From positions 8,562 through 13,922 of the forward strand of contig PCBV01000051.1 of the NCBI GenBank assembly GCA_002731905.1: a DNA stretch of 5,361 nucleotides. Direction: 5' to 3'. Position numbers and translations under genes: made by a program. Positions within the stretch are counted from its first letter, which is position 1; each line of letters begins with the position of its first letter. The DNA is from Methanobacteriota archaeon (GTDB lineage: Archaea; Thermoplasmatota; Poseidoniia; MGIII; CG-Epi1). This document shows, piece after piece, positions 4,822 to 5,361 of the stretch. A model generated the notes under the pieces. It was not told where the DNA came from and searched no databases. It was given only the letters and a program-made list of their open reading frames with translations.

Positions 4822-5361
4822 CTAACGGCGGCGGCGCAATGCAGCGCCGATAATGGCAGCGCCTGCAAACACAGCCCCCGGTCCGGGAAGTCCACTATCC
4901 TCATCGAGCGGCTCACCCTCATCGGCCGGTGGTTCACCGACGGTTATACTGCCGCGCATATCCATCATGGCGTGCGGTTCGCACACATAGTAAAGGGTCC
5001 CCTCGACGGCAGTTTCTTCGGCTGGGAGTATCCAGTATCCATCATCCGAGGTTGGATTGCCTGAACGGAATCCGTCGTTGTAGTCGATATCATTAGCACC
5101 ATTAACTTCCGCAACATTGTGTACGTCGGCATTCCCTTCCCAGACGAAAACCACCGTGTCGCCCTTACTTACTGACAGCTTGTTTGGTGTGAATGTCATG
5201 CCGTCGTCCAGACTAATACAGTGGGTCGCTGCGTCGTCGCAGTCATAAGGTTCGGGTGCGATTGGTCCAAGCGTGATGGTCAAATCAGGCAGGGGTTCCC
5301 CAGCCGATTGCATGAACTCGGCAATTGGAACATCCGTGCTGGTCCAATAGACATCGATTGT
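4822..5361 (-). CDS. Cupredoxin (halocyanin/plastocyanin-like) surface protein with C-terminal PGF-CTERM-like anchor, N-terminus beyond window
   Basis: A type-1 blue copper protein, expected to carry single electrons outside the cell membrane. The reading frame is open to the window edge (179 residues visible); the Met at 5311-5313 is probably internal, because no signal peptide follows it and coding-like sequence (TIDVYWTSTDVPIAEF) precedes it. Numbering from the edge, the copper ligands are His81 (DVHNV), Cys127, His130 and Met135 in YYVCEPHAMMDM, with the plastocyanin spacing Cys-x2-His-x4-Met. Two cysteines at 41 and 48 could form a disulphide. After the domain comes an acidic Gly/Pro/Glu/Asp linker, then LPGPG, a hydrophobic segment of about 14 residues and RRRR at the very end. 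This three-part tail resembles the PGF-CTERM signal processed by archaeosortase A, though the Phe is replaced by Pro. The HIT gene follows 35 bases downstream. Export route (Sec or Tat) cannot be told. Confidence 0.9.
   Translation of the reverse strand, partial: TIDVYWTSTDVPIAEFMQSAGEPLPDLTITLGPIAPEPYDCDDAATHCISLDDGMTFTPNKLSVSKGDTVVFVWEGNADVHNVAEVNGANDIDYNDGFRSGNPTSDDGYWILPAEETAVEGTLYYVCEPHAMMDMRGSITVGEPPADEGEPLDEDSGLPGPGAVFAGAAIIGAALRRRR

Noticed and set aside
1..5361. CRISPR arrays, tRNA or rRNA genes, riboswitches, defence operon
   Set aside because: Reading through both strands, I saw no regularly spaced repeats, no cloverleaf or rRNA-like conserved stretches, and no nuclease/effector gene combinations.

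Overview
The window looks like a gene-dense stretch of an archaeal genome, most likely a marine euryarchaeon of the Poseidoniia (Marine Group II) type. Pointers are a type-1 copper (halocyanin/plastocyanin-like) surface protein ending in a PGF-CTERM-like anchor, a TatA with a very acidic tail carrying a thrombospondin-type-3-like calcium motif, several starts with little or no Shine-Dalgarno signal, and short intergenic gaps. This assignment is inference; no rRNA or other decisive marker is present. Most of the DNA is GC-rich, with one clear AT-richer island.

Layout. Positions 1-1973 (minus) hold the first 657 codons of a MutS mismatch-repair ATPase, cut by the window edge just after the Walker A region. 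Positions 2079-2720 (minus) hold an AT-richer HAD-family phosphatase gene lying between mutS and tatC. Positions 2843-3604 (minus) encode TatC, and 3625-3948 (plus) encode TatA, transcribed divergently from a compact shared promoter region. TatA is followed on the plus strand by an EVE-domain protein (3989-4423). A HIT/HINT nucleotide hydrolase (4442-4786, minus) converges on it. At the right edge (4822 to beyond 5361, minus) lies the C-terminal part of a secreted cupredoxin whose N-terminus and signal peptide are outside the window.

Function. TatA and TatC together could form a minimal twin-arginine translocase for folded proteins. The nearby cupredoxin is an exported, probably membrane-anchored electron carrier, but whether it uses Tat cannot be seen because its signal peptide is missing. 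MutS, the HAD phosphatase, the EVE protein and the HIT protein are housekeeping or nucleic-acid/nucleotide functions with no obvious shared pathway.

I see no complete unknown defence or mobile system here. The points most worth a second look are the TatA tail (calcium motif on the presumed cytoplasmic side, 30-bp repeat, and an alternative-frame acidic tail that ends exactly at the next start codon), the divergent TatC signal-binding face, the low-GC HAD gene, and the Pro-for-Phe variant of the archaeosortase-like anchor.
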